A stretch of DNA of 21,655 nt from a virus: IMG/VR virus record IMGVR_UViG_3300042882_001491, positions 1-21,655 of that record; one strand, 5' to 3'. Under the pieces are notes generated by a model that searched no databases, was not told where the DNA came from, and was given only the letters and a program-made list of their open reading frames with translations. Shown one piece after another: positions 14,026 to 21,533 of this stretch; within the stretch, counting starts at the first letter, position 1, and every line of letters starts with the position of its first letter. The position numbers and the translations under genes are program-made.

Positions 14026-15197
14026 TTGGACCTCCTGGCGCGTTGGCCTGGTTGCGAGTAGTCGAAGGTGTATCCTTCGAGCGTGGGGGTTATGATTCGC
14101 ACGACGCTGCATGGGTAGTCGTGGGTGAACTCATAAACGAGTGGCTCGGGGACGCCGGCGGCATCGAGGAGATTAAGGAGGGTGTCTATGTCTGCCTCAA
14201 AGGTGTCGCGGGAGCGGTCGGGATGGGCGTTTGCGCTGGTGGTGGCGTGCTTGTAGAGGCGGGCGAGGATGGCGGAGGAGTCGGTGGCTTTGACCTTCTC
14301 GTAGCGGGCGTGGAGGAAGTCGTCGCGGCTTCCAGCAATCCATACGGCGCGGGCTTGAATGGTCTCGGTGAGGGCGCGGGCTTGGGCCACGGCTGGATCG
14401 AGGTGGGCGGCGTAGCCTTTATTGACTCCACAGCCGCTCTCGCAGTCGATGAGGTAGGCTATGTAGGTGGGCAGGCCGATGTCGCTGGTGACATCGAGGA
14501 GCACGGGGGTGATGTCGGCGTCTCGCAGTGTGCGGACGAGCCGGGCTACGGTGGGGTCGGTGATGGTGTCGAGATCGACACGGGGAAAATCTTGTAGCCT
14601 GTGCTGGGCGATGGCTGTGGCGTCGCGTTCGATGCACTCGTAGAGGCCACCGCAGACAGCTTCGGCGTAGGTGTTGCCAGAGGAGAGGCCGTTGCTGGTG
14701 AAGGCAAATGGCAGGCTGGTAAGCGGAGCGGGGTCTGGACGGGCGAGGAGGCGCACGGTGTCGGTGGGCACCATGCGGGCGGCTCCACTCCGTAGGCCGC
14801 GCACCTCGCTCCACGGCATGAGGGCGGTGGGGTGGAATACAGCTCCCTTGGAGAGCGGCAGGCGTGTCTCGGCTTTGTCGCCGAGCTGCGCTGCGGTGGC
14901 GAGGATGTGCCGAGGGCGGCTGGTCTCGCCGACATGGCGCTCGAAGCCTTCCATCATAGCCGAGCATTTCGCTGCGGCAGGAGTGGCTCCTTTGCCGGAA
15001 TCTACGGCCAGCACTATGGCATCGGGCCGGATGCACTGGGCAACACAAATACCGATGCGGTCGAGCCCGGTGATCTCGGCGAGGCGGGTAATGCCTGCGG
15101 CGTGGAAATGCGGCCGCATGCGCTCGAGCGTTTGCTCTGGAGTGCAGGCGCGGTGGGCTCCTTCGAGTCGGATTTTCTCTGTTAGTTCCAAGACCAT
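14022..15197 (-). CDS. ycaO: YcaO-domain ATP-dependent peptide-backbone-modifying enzyme
   Basis: A 391-residue YcaO enzyme, a full single domain. Visible signatures: P-E-Q-T-L (20-24), G-I-T-R-L-A-E-I-T-G-L-D-R-I-G-I (35-50), S-G-K-G-A-T (67-72), S-A-M-M-E-G-F-E-R (79-87), T-S-N-G-L-S-S-G-N-T (167-176), Y-E-C-I-E-R-D-A (186-193), L-T-E-T-I-Q-A-R (276-283) and G-S-R-D-D (289-293). Glu83, Glu86, Glu187 and Glu190 are likely ATP/Mg ligands by family comparison. YcaO enzymes phosphorylate peptide amides to make azolines, or thioamides when paired with TfuA. Cys51 replaces the usual Pro of G-I-P-V, and there is no Pro-rich C-terminus. The start at 15197 overlaps the upstream gene by 16 bases; earlier starts lie inside that gene. 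Confidence 0.93.
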   Translation of the reverse strand: MVLELTEKIRLEGAHRACTPEQTLERMRPHFHAAGITRLAEITGLDRIGICVAQCIRPDAIVLAVDSGKGATPAAAKCSAMMEGFERHVGETSRPRHILATAAQLGDKAETRLPLSKGAVFHPTALMPWSEVRGLRSGAARMVPTDTVRLLARPDPAPLTSLPFAFTSNGLSSGNTYAEAVCGGLYECIERDATAIAQHRLQDFPRVDLDTITDPTVARLVRTLRDADITPVLLDVTSDIGLPTYIAYLIDCESGCGVNKGYAAHLDPAVAQARALTETIQARAVWIAGSRDDFLHARYEKVKATDSSAILARLYKHATTSANAHPDRSRDTFEADIDTLLNLLDAAGVPEPLVYEFTHDYPCSVVRIITPTLEGYTFDYSQPGQRARRSK

Positions 15198-16468
15198 TGA
15201 AGGGTGCGGAGTGTGAGGCGGGCGATGAGGCGGCGGAGTGGCGTGGTGATGGCGGCGGCGATGGATTGGCCGTGCTGGCAGTAGAGGCGGATCGTGCGGT
15301 CGCTGGCATGGCGGAGCATGGCGCGGCGGTATTCCACCCAACGAGTAGTGGTCGTGCCGAAGGCGGCGCGGGCTACCCAGCAGGCGGCAGCGGCGGCTCC
15401 GATGACGGCGCTGGCTCCCATGGCTGCTCCCTGGAGGCCCATATTTGAGGCATTGTCGCTCGCCTTGGCTCCCATGTAGGCGCTTTGCAGGGAGGCGTTG
15501 TTGTTTTGCACGGTGTTCCAGCGGGAGTCGAGCATGGAGGCGTTGACGCCTGCGACATTTCCGGCCATCTGGTTGGCGTTCGAGTAGGTGTTGCCGATCA
15601 TCTGGCCGGAGTTGCCGAGGGTGCTGGCCCCCATGCCGAGGGCGGGGTTCATGGCGCGGGCGTAGGGGTCGATGGTGATGTTGGCTCCGGCGAGGCTGCT
15701 GCGGAGGTTGGCTTGGTTCATCCTGGTGTTGGCAGACTGGCCGAGGATGGTGCCGACTTGGCCGATGCGGTTTTGACGGTTGCTGGCGAGCATTTGATTG
15801 GTGGATCCAGCAAAGTTGCGGCGGCTCGCTTCGCGCTCGGTTGCGTAGGCATCGCGGTTTAGCACTTCGGCGGCGAGGGCTCCGGTGCCGACGCCGAGGC
15901 CACGGGCAGCCATGCCTGCGCGGGCTTGTTGGGTGGCTTGGCGCTCCTGCTCGGGGCTCAGGCTGCGGCCGAGGGCGAGTTCGCTGGTGGCTTGGCGTTG
16001 GAGCTCGCGCTCGATGTCGGTGCCTTCGAGGTCGCGGGCGGCTTGGTAGCCGAGCTGCTCGGTGTAGTCGCCGATGCGGCCGAGTTGGCCGACCTGATCT
16101 TCGGCGGCAATGAGCTGGTCGGTGGCGCGTTTGGTGTAGAGGTTTGGCGCGGCGGTGCCGATGGCGACTTTTTCCCAGCGGCCTTCGGTAGTTTTCTTGT
16201 TCTTGCCTTTGCCGGTGGTTTCACCGGGCACCCATTTATTCTCGTAGAGGGTTCCTCCTTCACCAGAAAGGTTTGCGGAAAGATTAGAAATCGTGCCGAG
16301 TTGAAGGCGCTCCAGCTTTGGATAGGCTTCGATCTGCGCGTTGAGCTGGTCGCGGTAGTCTTCTTTAGCGGCTCCACGCGATTGCGCCATCAAAGCGCCG
16401 TAGTCGATAGGCTGCGCTTGGGGAGGAGCGGCTTGCTCCTTGGGTTTTTGTGCTGAGGAACCTCCCAT
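15182..16468 (-). CDS. Putative internal virion / DNA-ejection protein
   Basis: A 428-residue protein. The N-terminus is a Gly-Ser and Pro-rich segment followed by a helical Y-P-K-L-E-R-L-Q-L-G region (about 49-58). The middle is Gln/Ala/Arg-rich helix (about 130-260) with Gly-rich turns, and then a Gly/Ala/Asn-Met-rich stretch (about 270-350) runs into a hydrophobic segment (about 345-368). The C-terminus has a C-W-V-A-R-A-A-F-G motif and an Arg-rich helical tail, a pattern I associate with internal or ejected proteins of podoviruses. The ATG overlaps the stop of the upstream gene (TAATG). It lies directly before ycaO, so it is a second possible partner of the modification genes. Function is inferred from composition and position. 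Confidence 0.65.
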   Translation of the reverse strand: MGGSSAQKPKEQAAPPQAQPIDYGALMAQSRGAAKEDYRDQLNAQIEAYPKLERLQLGTISNLSANLSGEGGTLYENKWVPGETTGKGKNKKTTEGRWEKVAIGTAAPNLYTKRATDQLIAAEDQVGQLGRIGDYTEQLGYQAARDLEGTDIERELQRQATSELALGRSLSPEQERQATQQARAGMAARGLGVGTGALAAEVLNRDAYATEREASRRNFAGSTNQMLASNRQNRIGQVGTILGQSANTRMNQANLRSSLAGANITIDPYARAMNPALGMGASTLGNSGQMIGNTYSNANQMAGNVAGVNASMLDSRWNTVQNNNASLQSAYMGAKASDNASNMGLQGAAMGASAVIGAAAAACWVARAAFGTTTTRWVEYRRAMLRHASDRTIRLYCQHGQSIAAAITTPLRRLIARLTLRTLQWSWN

Positions 16469-16830
16469 TACGAAACCCTCCTTTCAAGGCCGACGCGGCG
16501 GGCGAGCTTGGCCCATGGGTAGGCGTGGGGCTGAAAAGAATTGCGGCGGTGCCAGATCGCCCACTCTTGGGGGTGCGTGGCGACGCGGAGAAATTCGCGG
16601 ACGGAGTTCGCGTGGCCGACCGAGGCTGCGAGTTCGACGAACCAGGCGTTGGGGGGGAGGTCGTAGGTCATGGTGTTGGTATCCGGGGAGTAGTGGACTT
16701 CGTGGGCGAGGAGGAAGACTTGCGGGGTGTTGAAAACGAGGCCGTGTGCCATGTGCCAGGCGAGGAGGGACTCGAAGGTTTCGGTGGTGTGTTCGTCATG
16801 CCAGTTGCGGGCGCGTTCCCAGGGGAGCAT
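16468..16830 (-). CDS. Small hypothetical tail-operon protein
   Basis: A 120-residue protein starting MLPWERARNWHDEH, rich in Trp and His, with L-L-A-W-H-M-A-H-G and W-F-V-E-L-A-A-S-V-G-H segments. The ATG at 16830 is chosen over an upstream TTG at 16845 because GGAGG is correctly spaced before it and it begins 4 bases after the tail-fibre stop. No family is recognised with confidence. Its place between the fibre and an internal-virion-like gene suggests an accessory tail or assembly role. Confidence 0.6.
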   Translation of the reverse strand: MLPWERARNWHDEHTTETFESLLAWHMAHGLVFNTPQVFLLAHEVHYSPDTNTMTYDLPPNAWFVELAASVGHANSVREFLRVATHPQEWAIWHRRNSFQPHAYPWAKLARRVGLERRVS

Positions 16831-16834
16831 TGCA

Positions 16835-18019
16835 TTAACCTCCAAACACGACTAAGCGCACCGCGTTGTAGTTGGCGTTTGTTCCTGCGGAATTTGTTGT
16901 GACGATATCTGCGTAGTCGATGGTCTGCGCCGTAGCCCCAACGAGTCCTACAGCGTCGCCACTTGCGTCAGCGGCAGATCCTAAAGAAATGTAATCTACG
17001 CTCAGAGGCTTTGTCTCAAAAAAGACGCGGTATTTGCCGAGGTCAAGGCGGCCAACTTTGCTGATGTTAAATTTGCGGTTGATGGCTACGGGTCTGAAAA
17101 TCTGCGCAGTCATCACGCCGGTGAGAGTGGCGGTATGTGTGCCCGTGCCTGCGGATGTGGTGGCGATAGCCGTCCCCCCGTCGGTCAGTGAAATGGTAAA
17201 AGTCGTCCCGGCTGTAGCCGTTTTGACAAAATAGTCGGTTCCAGCCGTGATGCCGCCCGGGAGGGTGCCGGTGCTGGAAAAAGTAACCGTCTGTTTTACG
17301 GCGAGAGCATGGCCCGTCCAAGTGATGACTGCGGGGTTGGCTGTGGTGAATGTGACCGCTGCGGAAGGGGTCGTGGCTCCCGCTAAATTAAACTCAAAAG
17401 TCGTCGCGGTAGCGTTCTGCACTTCCCATGTTCCGTTTAAGAAAGCGTAGAAGCCCGTCAGCGCATGGAATGTAATCCAGTTGCCATTGGCTAGGCCATG
17501 GCCAGTCGAGCGGGTGACTTGGATTTTAGTATCTGTGAGGCGGGTAAAGACAGCACCGGCCACAGCAGAATCGGCAATGTCGCCGCGAAATAACACCCAG
17601 GCTGTGGCCAACTGGTCCACATTTCCGGCCAGCTTGGAAGCCGTGATCGAGCCATCGGCGATTTTGGCTGTGGTTACGGATGCGTCGGCGAGTTTGGCTG
17701 TAGCTACAGATGCGTCGGCAAGTTTGGCTGTGGCTACAGATGCGTCAGCAAGTTTGGCTGTGGTTACGGATGCATCGGCAAGTTTGGCTGTAGCTACAGA
17801 TGCGTCAGCAAGTTTGGCTGTGGTTACGGATGCATCGGCAAGTTTGGCTGTAGCTACAGATGCATCGGCAAGTTTGCTTCCTGCTATCGCCGCAGTCGGC
17901 GAGATGTCGGCGTTTGTGACGGTTGCGGGAACGAGTGTCGGAGACGCCGCGCTGTTGAGCTTGGCCGGGGTCACGACTTCGCCGGATGTAAAAGTGTAGC
18001 CTGGAGTGAGTGTTGCCAT
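16835..18019 (-). CDS. Tail fibre-like protein with decapeptide repeats
   Basis: A 394-residue protein. The N-terminus (M-A-T-L-T-P-G-Y-T-F-T-S-G-E-V-V-T-P-A-K-L-N, 1-22) is of the kind found at the head of phage fibres. Residues 50-119 are seven tandem copies of L-A-D-A-S-V-(A/T)-T-A-K, with degenerate copies at both ends. Residues about 150-320 are Thr/Gly/Ala-rich beta sequence (G-H-G-L-A-N-G-N, G-I-T-A-G-T-D-Y-F-V). The C-terminus ends V-R-L-V-V-F-G-G. The repeats probably form an extended trimeric stalk and the C-terminal part the receptor-binding tip. The start lies 2 bases after the upstream stop without a Shine-Dalgarno sequence. No chaperone or enzyme domain is seen. Confidence 0.75.
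   Translation of the reverse strand: MATLTPGYTFTSGEVVTPAKLNSAASPTLVPATVTNADISPTAAIAGSKLADASVATAKLADASVTTAKLADASVATAKLADASVTTAKLADASVATAKLADASVATAKLADASVTTAKIADGSITASKLAGNVDQLATAWVLFRGDIADSAVAGAVFTRLTDTKIQVTRSTGHGLANGNWITFHALTGFYAFLNGTWEVQNATATTFEFNLAGATTPSAAVTFTTANPAVITWTGHALAVKQTVTFSSTGTLPGGITAGTDYFVKTATAGTTFTISLTDGGTAIATTSAGTGTHTATLTGVMTAQIFRPVAINRKFNISKVGRLDLGKYRVFFETKPLSVDYISLGSAADASGDAVGLVGATAQTIDYADIVTTNSAGTNANYNAVRLVVFGG
17633..17872 (-). repeat. 30-bp tandem repeats in the fibre gene
   Basis: Seven 30-bp units (17663-17872) plus one degenerate unit (17633-17662) encode L-A-D-A-S-V-(A/T)-T-A-K in frame. Units differ at a few bases, such as GTTACG/GCTACA and GCGTCG/GCATCG/GCGTCA, and the A and T variants alternate for much of the run. 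This suggests duplication of larger 60-bp blocks. The repeat number can change without breaking the frame. Confidence 0.9.
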
Positions 18020-18021
18020 GG

Positions 18022-20100
18022 TTAGTTAAGGGTGCGGGTTTCGGAGCTGGCAGGGCCAGTGAGAGCGGCCTCGGCGGTGATTTGTCGAAGGATCGGGCGG
18101 CCAGCCGTGGTGCGGTAGCGGAGGTCCAAGGCCGTGGCTTTACAGCGCAGCGGCGTTTTGAGGGTGTAGTCCTCTTGGCTGCCTGCCGTATTGCTTAGGG
18201 CGGCGATTTCAAAGTCATTGTCGAAATCCGTCGTCACCGCATCGAGCGAGCAGGCGCTTCCAGCGGGAAGGACTGTGCTGGCTTTGACGCGCAGCAGGCG
18301 CTTGGCGTTGAGATTCCCCCAACCATAGCGGCGGGTCAGGAGCGAGGCCGCTACAGGAGTCTGGCTGCTGCCAAAAGCTCCATCGTCATTGCCGTCCTCG
18401 TTTTCGTCGATCAAGTAAAGGCTGCCGTAGCGCGAGCTGGCAAAGAGGCGGCGCTGCGTCCCGTAGTCGCTCACCAGCAACCGATCCACGCCGAATGGGA
18501 AAACATCCTTCGTCTCCCACTGGGAGTTCAGCATGTTGAAAACAAAGACCGCATTCGGGATCGCGCTCTCCCCGGTTGGGACGGCCAAAAAATAGCGGTT
18601 GTCAAAATACACCGCATTGCTCGTCTCGACGCTGTTGTTATTGATGGTCGCCACGAGGTCGCCGATCGGATCGCTCAGTGGCATGGTGTTCCCTCTCAGC
18701 TTGAGATCGAACTGGCTGTCGAGCCGATAAACTCCCCGGTCGCTCAAGAAAAGCACTGCCGTTCCCGCTGTCGTGATGGTTCTCTTCGCGCTGCAACCGA
18801 TCTCATTTGTCAGGAGTTGCAGGCTGGAGGCGGCAGGATCAATCGAGACGCCATCCGCACCAATGACCGCCGTGGCCAGCCAGATGCTCTTACGGCAAAA
18901 AACGAGAATCTGCGATTCGCTGAAAGGGTGCAGGCCGACGATGTAGTCATTCGAGCCTGCGTTGGCGCGAAACGCCTTGGCCACCGCGTCGTAGGTCTCG
19001 GCGTCAAAGACATCGCTCACCAGCACCTCGTCACGGTTGCGGGCGATGACGAGTTGGTTGTTGTGGTAGGTCGCAATGCTGGTGCTCGGCAGGCGTGAGT
19101 AGGTCACTCCTAGTGGGTGCGCCCCTTGCTCCACGCGCTCAAAATTATTATCCAAATCCCCGTCCCAGACCAAAGCAGGCAAGACCCGGCGGGCAAAGAT
19201 CCTTCCAGCGGCAGCAGGATCAGTCACCGAGACCGGCAGCGTGTAGCTGAACTCGGTGGCGCTTACTTTGGTCACTACCCAATCGCCATTGAATCCGAGG
19301 GTTTCCGAATCACTGATCCGCGCCACCTCGCCCGTCTTGTATCCATGCGCGGCATCCATTGTCACCAGCGCGGTGCCGCTGGTGTTGGAGATGGATTGCA
19401 CTCGGCGCGAAATATCCGACGGCCTGGTGCGTAGCAGGTAGAGCTTATCAAAAGCCTGCACGATCTCGACATCATCCCCGTTCTCCATCGTGTCGCCAAG
19501 AGGGTAGGCCACCGACTCCACCGTGGCCGAGTCGTGCCGCCACAGATAAGACTCCGACGGCGCGGCCAGGACAATGTATTCCCGTGCATTGTCAAATCGT
19601 GGCGAGGAGTAGATGCCACTCTGGATGATGTCGCCGCCATAGGTCGTCTTAACGACAGGGCCATTGTTGGCCATAGGCGAGCCGCCTGCGAGCCCTGGCG
19701 CACCAGGGACTACGGAATAGGTGAAATCTGTTGGCGAGGTCACAGCGATTTGAAAATCCCCATTGTATTCGCTGCCTGATGCGCCGGTGATATTGACCCA
19801 GCTTAAATTGGAGAGGTTATGCGGTGCGGAAAAGGTCGCTGTTGCCAGCCCGCCGACTTGAGTCAGCGTGGCAATCGAGCGGTTTGTCCCGAGCGTAAAA
19901 TCCAATAGCAAAATATCCGTCGAGGGATTGATGTTCTCCGCCACCCGCTTCGCGCCTTTGCGCGTCTGGGCTACGCCTCGGTCGAGTCGCATGTTTTCGC
20001 AATACTGGACCATACCCGGCTGGAGTTGCAGCGGGTTCAAGCGGGAGGCCATGCCGAGGAAGCCGGCATCGCCTTCGACTATGGTTTGGTCGTCGGGCAT
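18022..20100 (-). CDS. Tail nozzle / DNA-stabilisation-like protein
   Basis: A 692-residue protein. The N-terminus carries the pattern G-M-A-S-R-L-N-P-L-Q-L-Q-P-G-M then C-E-N-M-R-L-D-R-G-V-A-Q-T-R-K-G (about 16-50), typical of phage proteins that plug the head-to-tail channel or form the tail hub (P22 gp10-like and related beta-propeller nozzle proteins). The rest is beta-rich with repeated aromatic-Gly-Asp turns, for example L-F-L-S-D-R-G-V-Y-R-L-D and F-V-F-N-M-L-N-S-Q-W-E-T-K-D, consistent with propeller blades. It directly follows the upstream stop and has an AGAAGG ribosome binding site. The fibre gene follows 2 bases downstream. The structural role is likely; the exact homologue is not certain. 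Confidence 0.7.
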   Translation of the reverse strand: MPDDQTIVEGDAGFLGMASRLNPLQLQPGMVQYCENMRLDRGVAQTRKGAKRVAENINPSTDILLLDFTLGTNRSIATLTQVGGLATATFSAPHNLSNLSWVNITGASGSEYNGDFQIAVTSPTDFTYSVVPGAPGLAGGSPMANNGPVVKTTYGGDIIQSGIYSSPRFDNAREYIVLAAPSESYLWRHDSATVESVAYPLGDTMENGDDVEIVQAFDKLYLLRTRPSDISRRVQSISNTSGTALVTMDAAHGYKTGEVARISDSETLGFNGDWVVTKVSATEFSYTLPVSVTDPAAAGRIFARRVLPALVWDGDLDNNFERVEQGAHPLGVTYSRLPSTSIATYHNNQLVIARNRDEVLVSDVFDAETYDAVAKAFRANAGSNDYIVGLHPFSESQILVFCRKSIWLATAVIGADGVSIDPAASSLQLLTNEIGCSAKRTITTAGTAVLFLSDRGVYRLDSQFDLKLRGNTMPLSDPIGDLVATINNNSVETSNAVYFDNRYFLAVPTGESAIPNAVFVFNMLNSQWETKDVFPFGVDRLLVSDYGTQRRLFASSRYGSLYLIDENEDGNDDGAFGSSQTPVAASLLTRRYGWGNLNAKRLLRVKASTVLPAGSACSLDAVTTDFDNDFEIAALSNTAGSQEDYTLKTPLRCKATALDLRYRTTAGRPILRQITAEAALTGPASSETRTLN

Positions 20101-20529
20101 CTACCTTCTATTGTGGGGAGGCTTGTCAAGGAGGCTGCGGATGGCCGGGGTGGAGAGGCGGCGGCGGTTGTTTGAGCTGAAAAGGTCGCGGATGCCGGAG
20201 GCGGTTTTGTGCGGGTGGGCGAGGATTTTCTCGCGGACTCGCGGCAGGAGGTCGTCGGGGATGCCGGGGATGGAGGTGACGGTGGCTAGAGTTGGAGAGG
20301 ATTTGGTTCCGGGGGTGCGCTGGCGGTAGCCGGTTTGGTAGAGGAGTTGGCGGCTGCCGGGTTGCCAGTGTGGAAAGTTTTGCTTCTCGACTTGGCCGTC
20401 GCGGATGGCGGCGGCGAGGATTTTGGGGACTTCGGAGATTTCGCAGTCGAGGTCGGAGGCGATTTCGTCGGGGGTGCTCCAGCCTTCGGGGAGGCTGTTG
20501 GTGCGCTTGGCGAGGGATTTCCAGCTCAT
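20101..20529 (-). CDS. Winged-helix-like hypothetical protein
   Basis: A 142-residue basic protein. Residues about 1-68 look like a winged helix: G-W-S-T-P-D-E-I-A-S-D-L-D-C-E, then a recognition-helix-like V-P-K-I-L-A-A-A-I-R-D-G-Q-V-E, then a wing with P-G-S-R-Q-L-L-Y. The second half has S-I-P-G-I-P-D-D-L-L-P-R-V-R-E-K-I and an Arg-rich end. The ATG overlaps the metallophosphoesterase stop (ATGA). A DNA-binding packaging or regulatory role is possible, and a small-terminase-like role cannot be excluded, but no family is recognised. Confidence 0.55.
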   Translation of the reverse strand: MSWKSLAKRTNSLPEGWSTPDEIASDLDCEISEVPKILAAAIRDGQVEKQNFPHWQPGSRQLLYQTGYRQRTPGTKSSPTLATVTSIPGIPDDLLPRVREKILAHPHKTASGIRDLFSSNNRRRLSTPAIRSLLDKPPHNRR

Positions 20530-21533
20530 AGGTAAATGGGGGAGGTCATGGTTCGTCCGCGCTTTTTATCGAGGAGGAAGTAGGTCTGCGTGGGGGGCTC
20601 GAAGGAAGCTTTGATCGAAAGGGCGTAGGCATTGTAGCCGATGAGGCTGCCGTTGCAGAGCCAGTGCCGGTTTTGCTGGTATTGGTGCCAGTGCCCGAAG
20701 AGATCAAGGTCGGCTCGGTTGGGCGACTTATTCCATGAAGCGATTGCCTTTTCGGTAGGGATCGTGAGGCCCCCGATGCCGCCTTGAAATTTGAGGCCGT
20801 CGCCGTGGTGGAAGCGGAGGCGGCGGTCGAAGACCGTCATGAAATTGAAGTAGCTGTCGGCGATTTGAAATTCGATTTGCTGGTCCTCGGCGAACCGGCC
20901 TTCGAGGATGCGATACAGCAGCCACTCGTAGCTGTGCGCCGCACCTGTGGCGTGGCGGGGCTTGACGGTGGTGCGTCCGTGGTTCCCGTAAGAGGTCGGG
21001 ATCAGGATGCGTTTGAAGTGGGGCTTGAGCGTGGCGAGGCCGTCTGCGAGGCGGTCTTGCAGCCAGAGGATGACTTGGGTGGGGGTCTTGCTGTTCGACT
21101 CGGCGAGTTCTTCGTGGATCATGCCGGTCATGAGGTCGCCGCCGAGCCAGAGGATGAGGTCGTCGATCTTGGCCCCGTGGCGCTCGATCTCGGTGAGGCG
21201 GGCGATGGTGCTGAAAAATTTCTCGATGCGGGTCTTGGCGATGGGGAGGCGGTATTCGTTGAGGCCGTTGACGCTGGCGGATTCGACCGTTTCCTCGACA
21301 TGCCAATCGCTGGCGAGCGCGATGGCGACGGCCTCGGCTTTGTCGCTCATCGAGACGGAGAGCGGGTGCGGGCGGATGCGCGTCTTGCCGAGCGAGAGCG
21401 CGATGCCGAGTTGCTTCTCCAGCGACTCAACGCTGGCTTGGTATTGCGCGAGCTTGGCTTTGAGCGCGTCCACCTCGGTCTTGTGGGATTTGTCCGCTTG
21501 TTCGCGGGCTATGGAACTCCATGATGTTTTCAT
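20526..21533 (-). CDS. Calcineurin-like metallophosphoesterase
   Basis: A 335-residue protein with a coiled-coil-like N-terminus (about 18-45) and a metallophosphoesterase domain. Metal-binding motifs in order: D76-W-H78, G-G-D133, G-N-H185, H-H-G-D245 and G-H-W-H283. This is the full set for a two-metal phosphoesterase, so the protein should be active on a phosphodiester or phosphomonoester; the substrate is unknown. The start at 21533 is chosen because the ATG overlaps the upstream stop (ATGA) and an AGGAGG lies 10 bases before it. A longer frame from 21599 adds only a basic Arg-rich stretch that overlaps the upstream gene. Its place at the head-to-tail gene boundary is shared by phosphoesterases in other phages. 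Confidence 0.85.
   Translation of the reverse strand: MKTSWSSIAREQADKSHKTEVDALKAKLAQYQASVESLEKQLGIALSLGKTRIRPHPLSVSMSDKAEAVAIALASDWHVEETVESASVNGLNEYRLPIAKTRIEKFFSTIARLTEIERHGAKIDDLILWLGGDLMTGMIHEELAESNSKTPTQVILWLQDRLADGLATLKPHFKRILIPTSYGNHGRTTVKPRHATGAAHSYEWLLYRILEGRFAEDQQIEFQIADSYFNFMTVFDRRLRFHHGDGLKFQGGIGGLTIPTEKAIASWNKSPNRADLDLFGHWHQYQQNRHWLCNGSLIGYNAYALSIKASFEPPTQTYFLLDKKRGRTMTSPIYL

Noticed and set aside
12982-14061. 359-codon open frame on the + strand over tfuA
   Set aside because: Antisense to a clearly recognised TfuA gene; Gly/Val/Glu-biased translation without domains.
14022-15341. Longer YcaO start
   Set aside because: The added His/Pro/Arg-rich residues overlap the upstream gene and are not part of any YcaO; the family sequence begins after 15197.
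17633-17872. CRISPR array or diversity-generating retroelement target
   Set aside because: The 30-bp units are contiguous and encode an in-frame protein repeat. No reverse transcriptase or template repeat is present, and variation is not concentrated at adenines.
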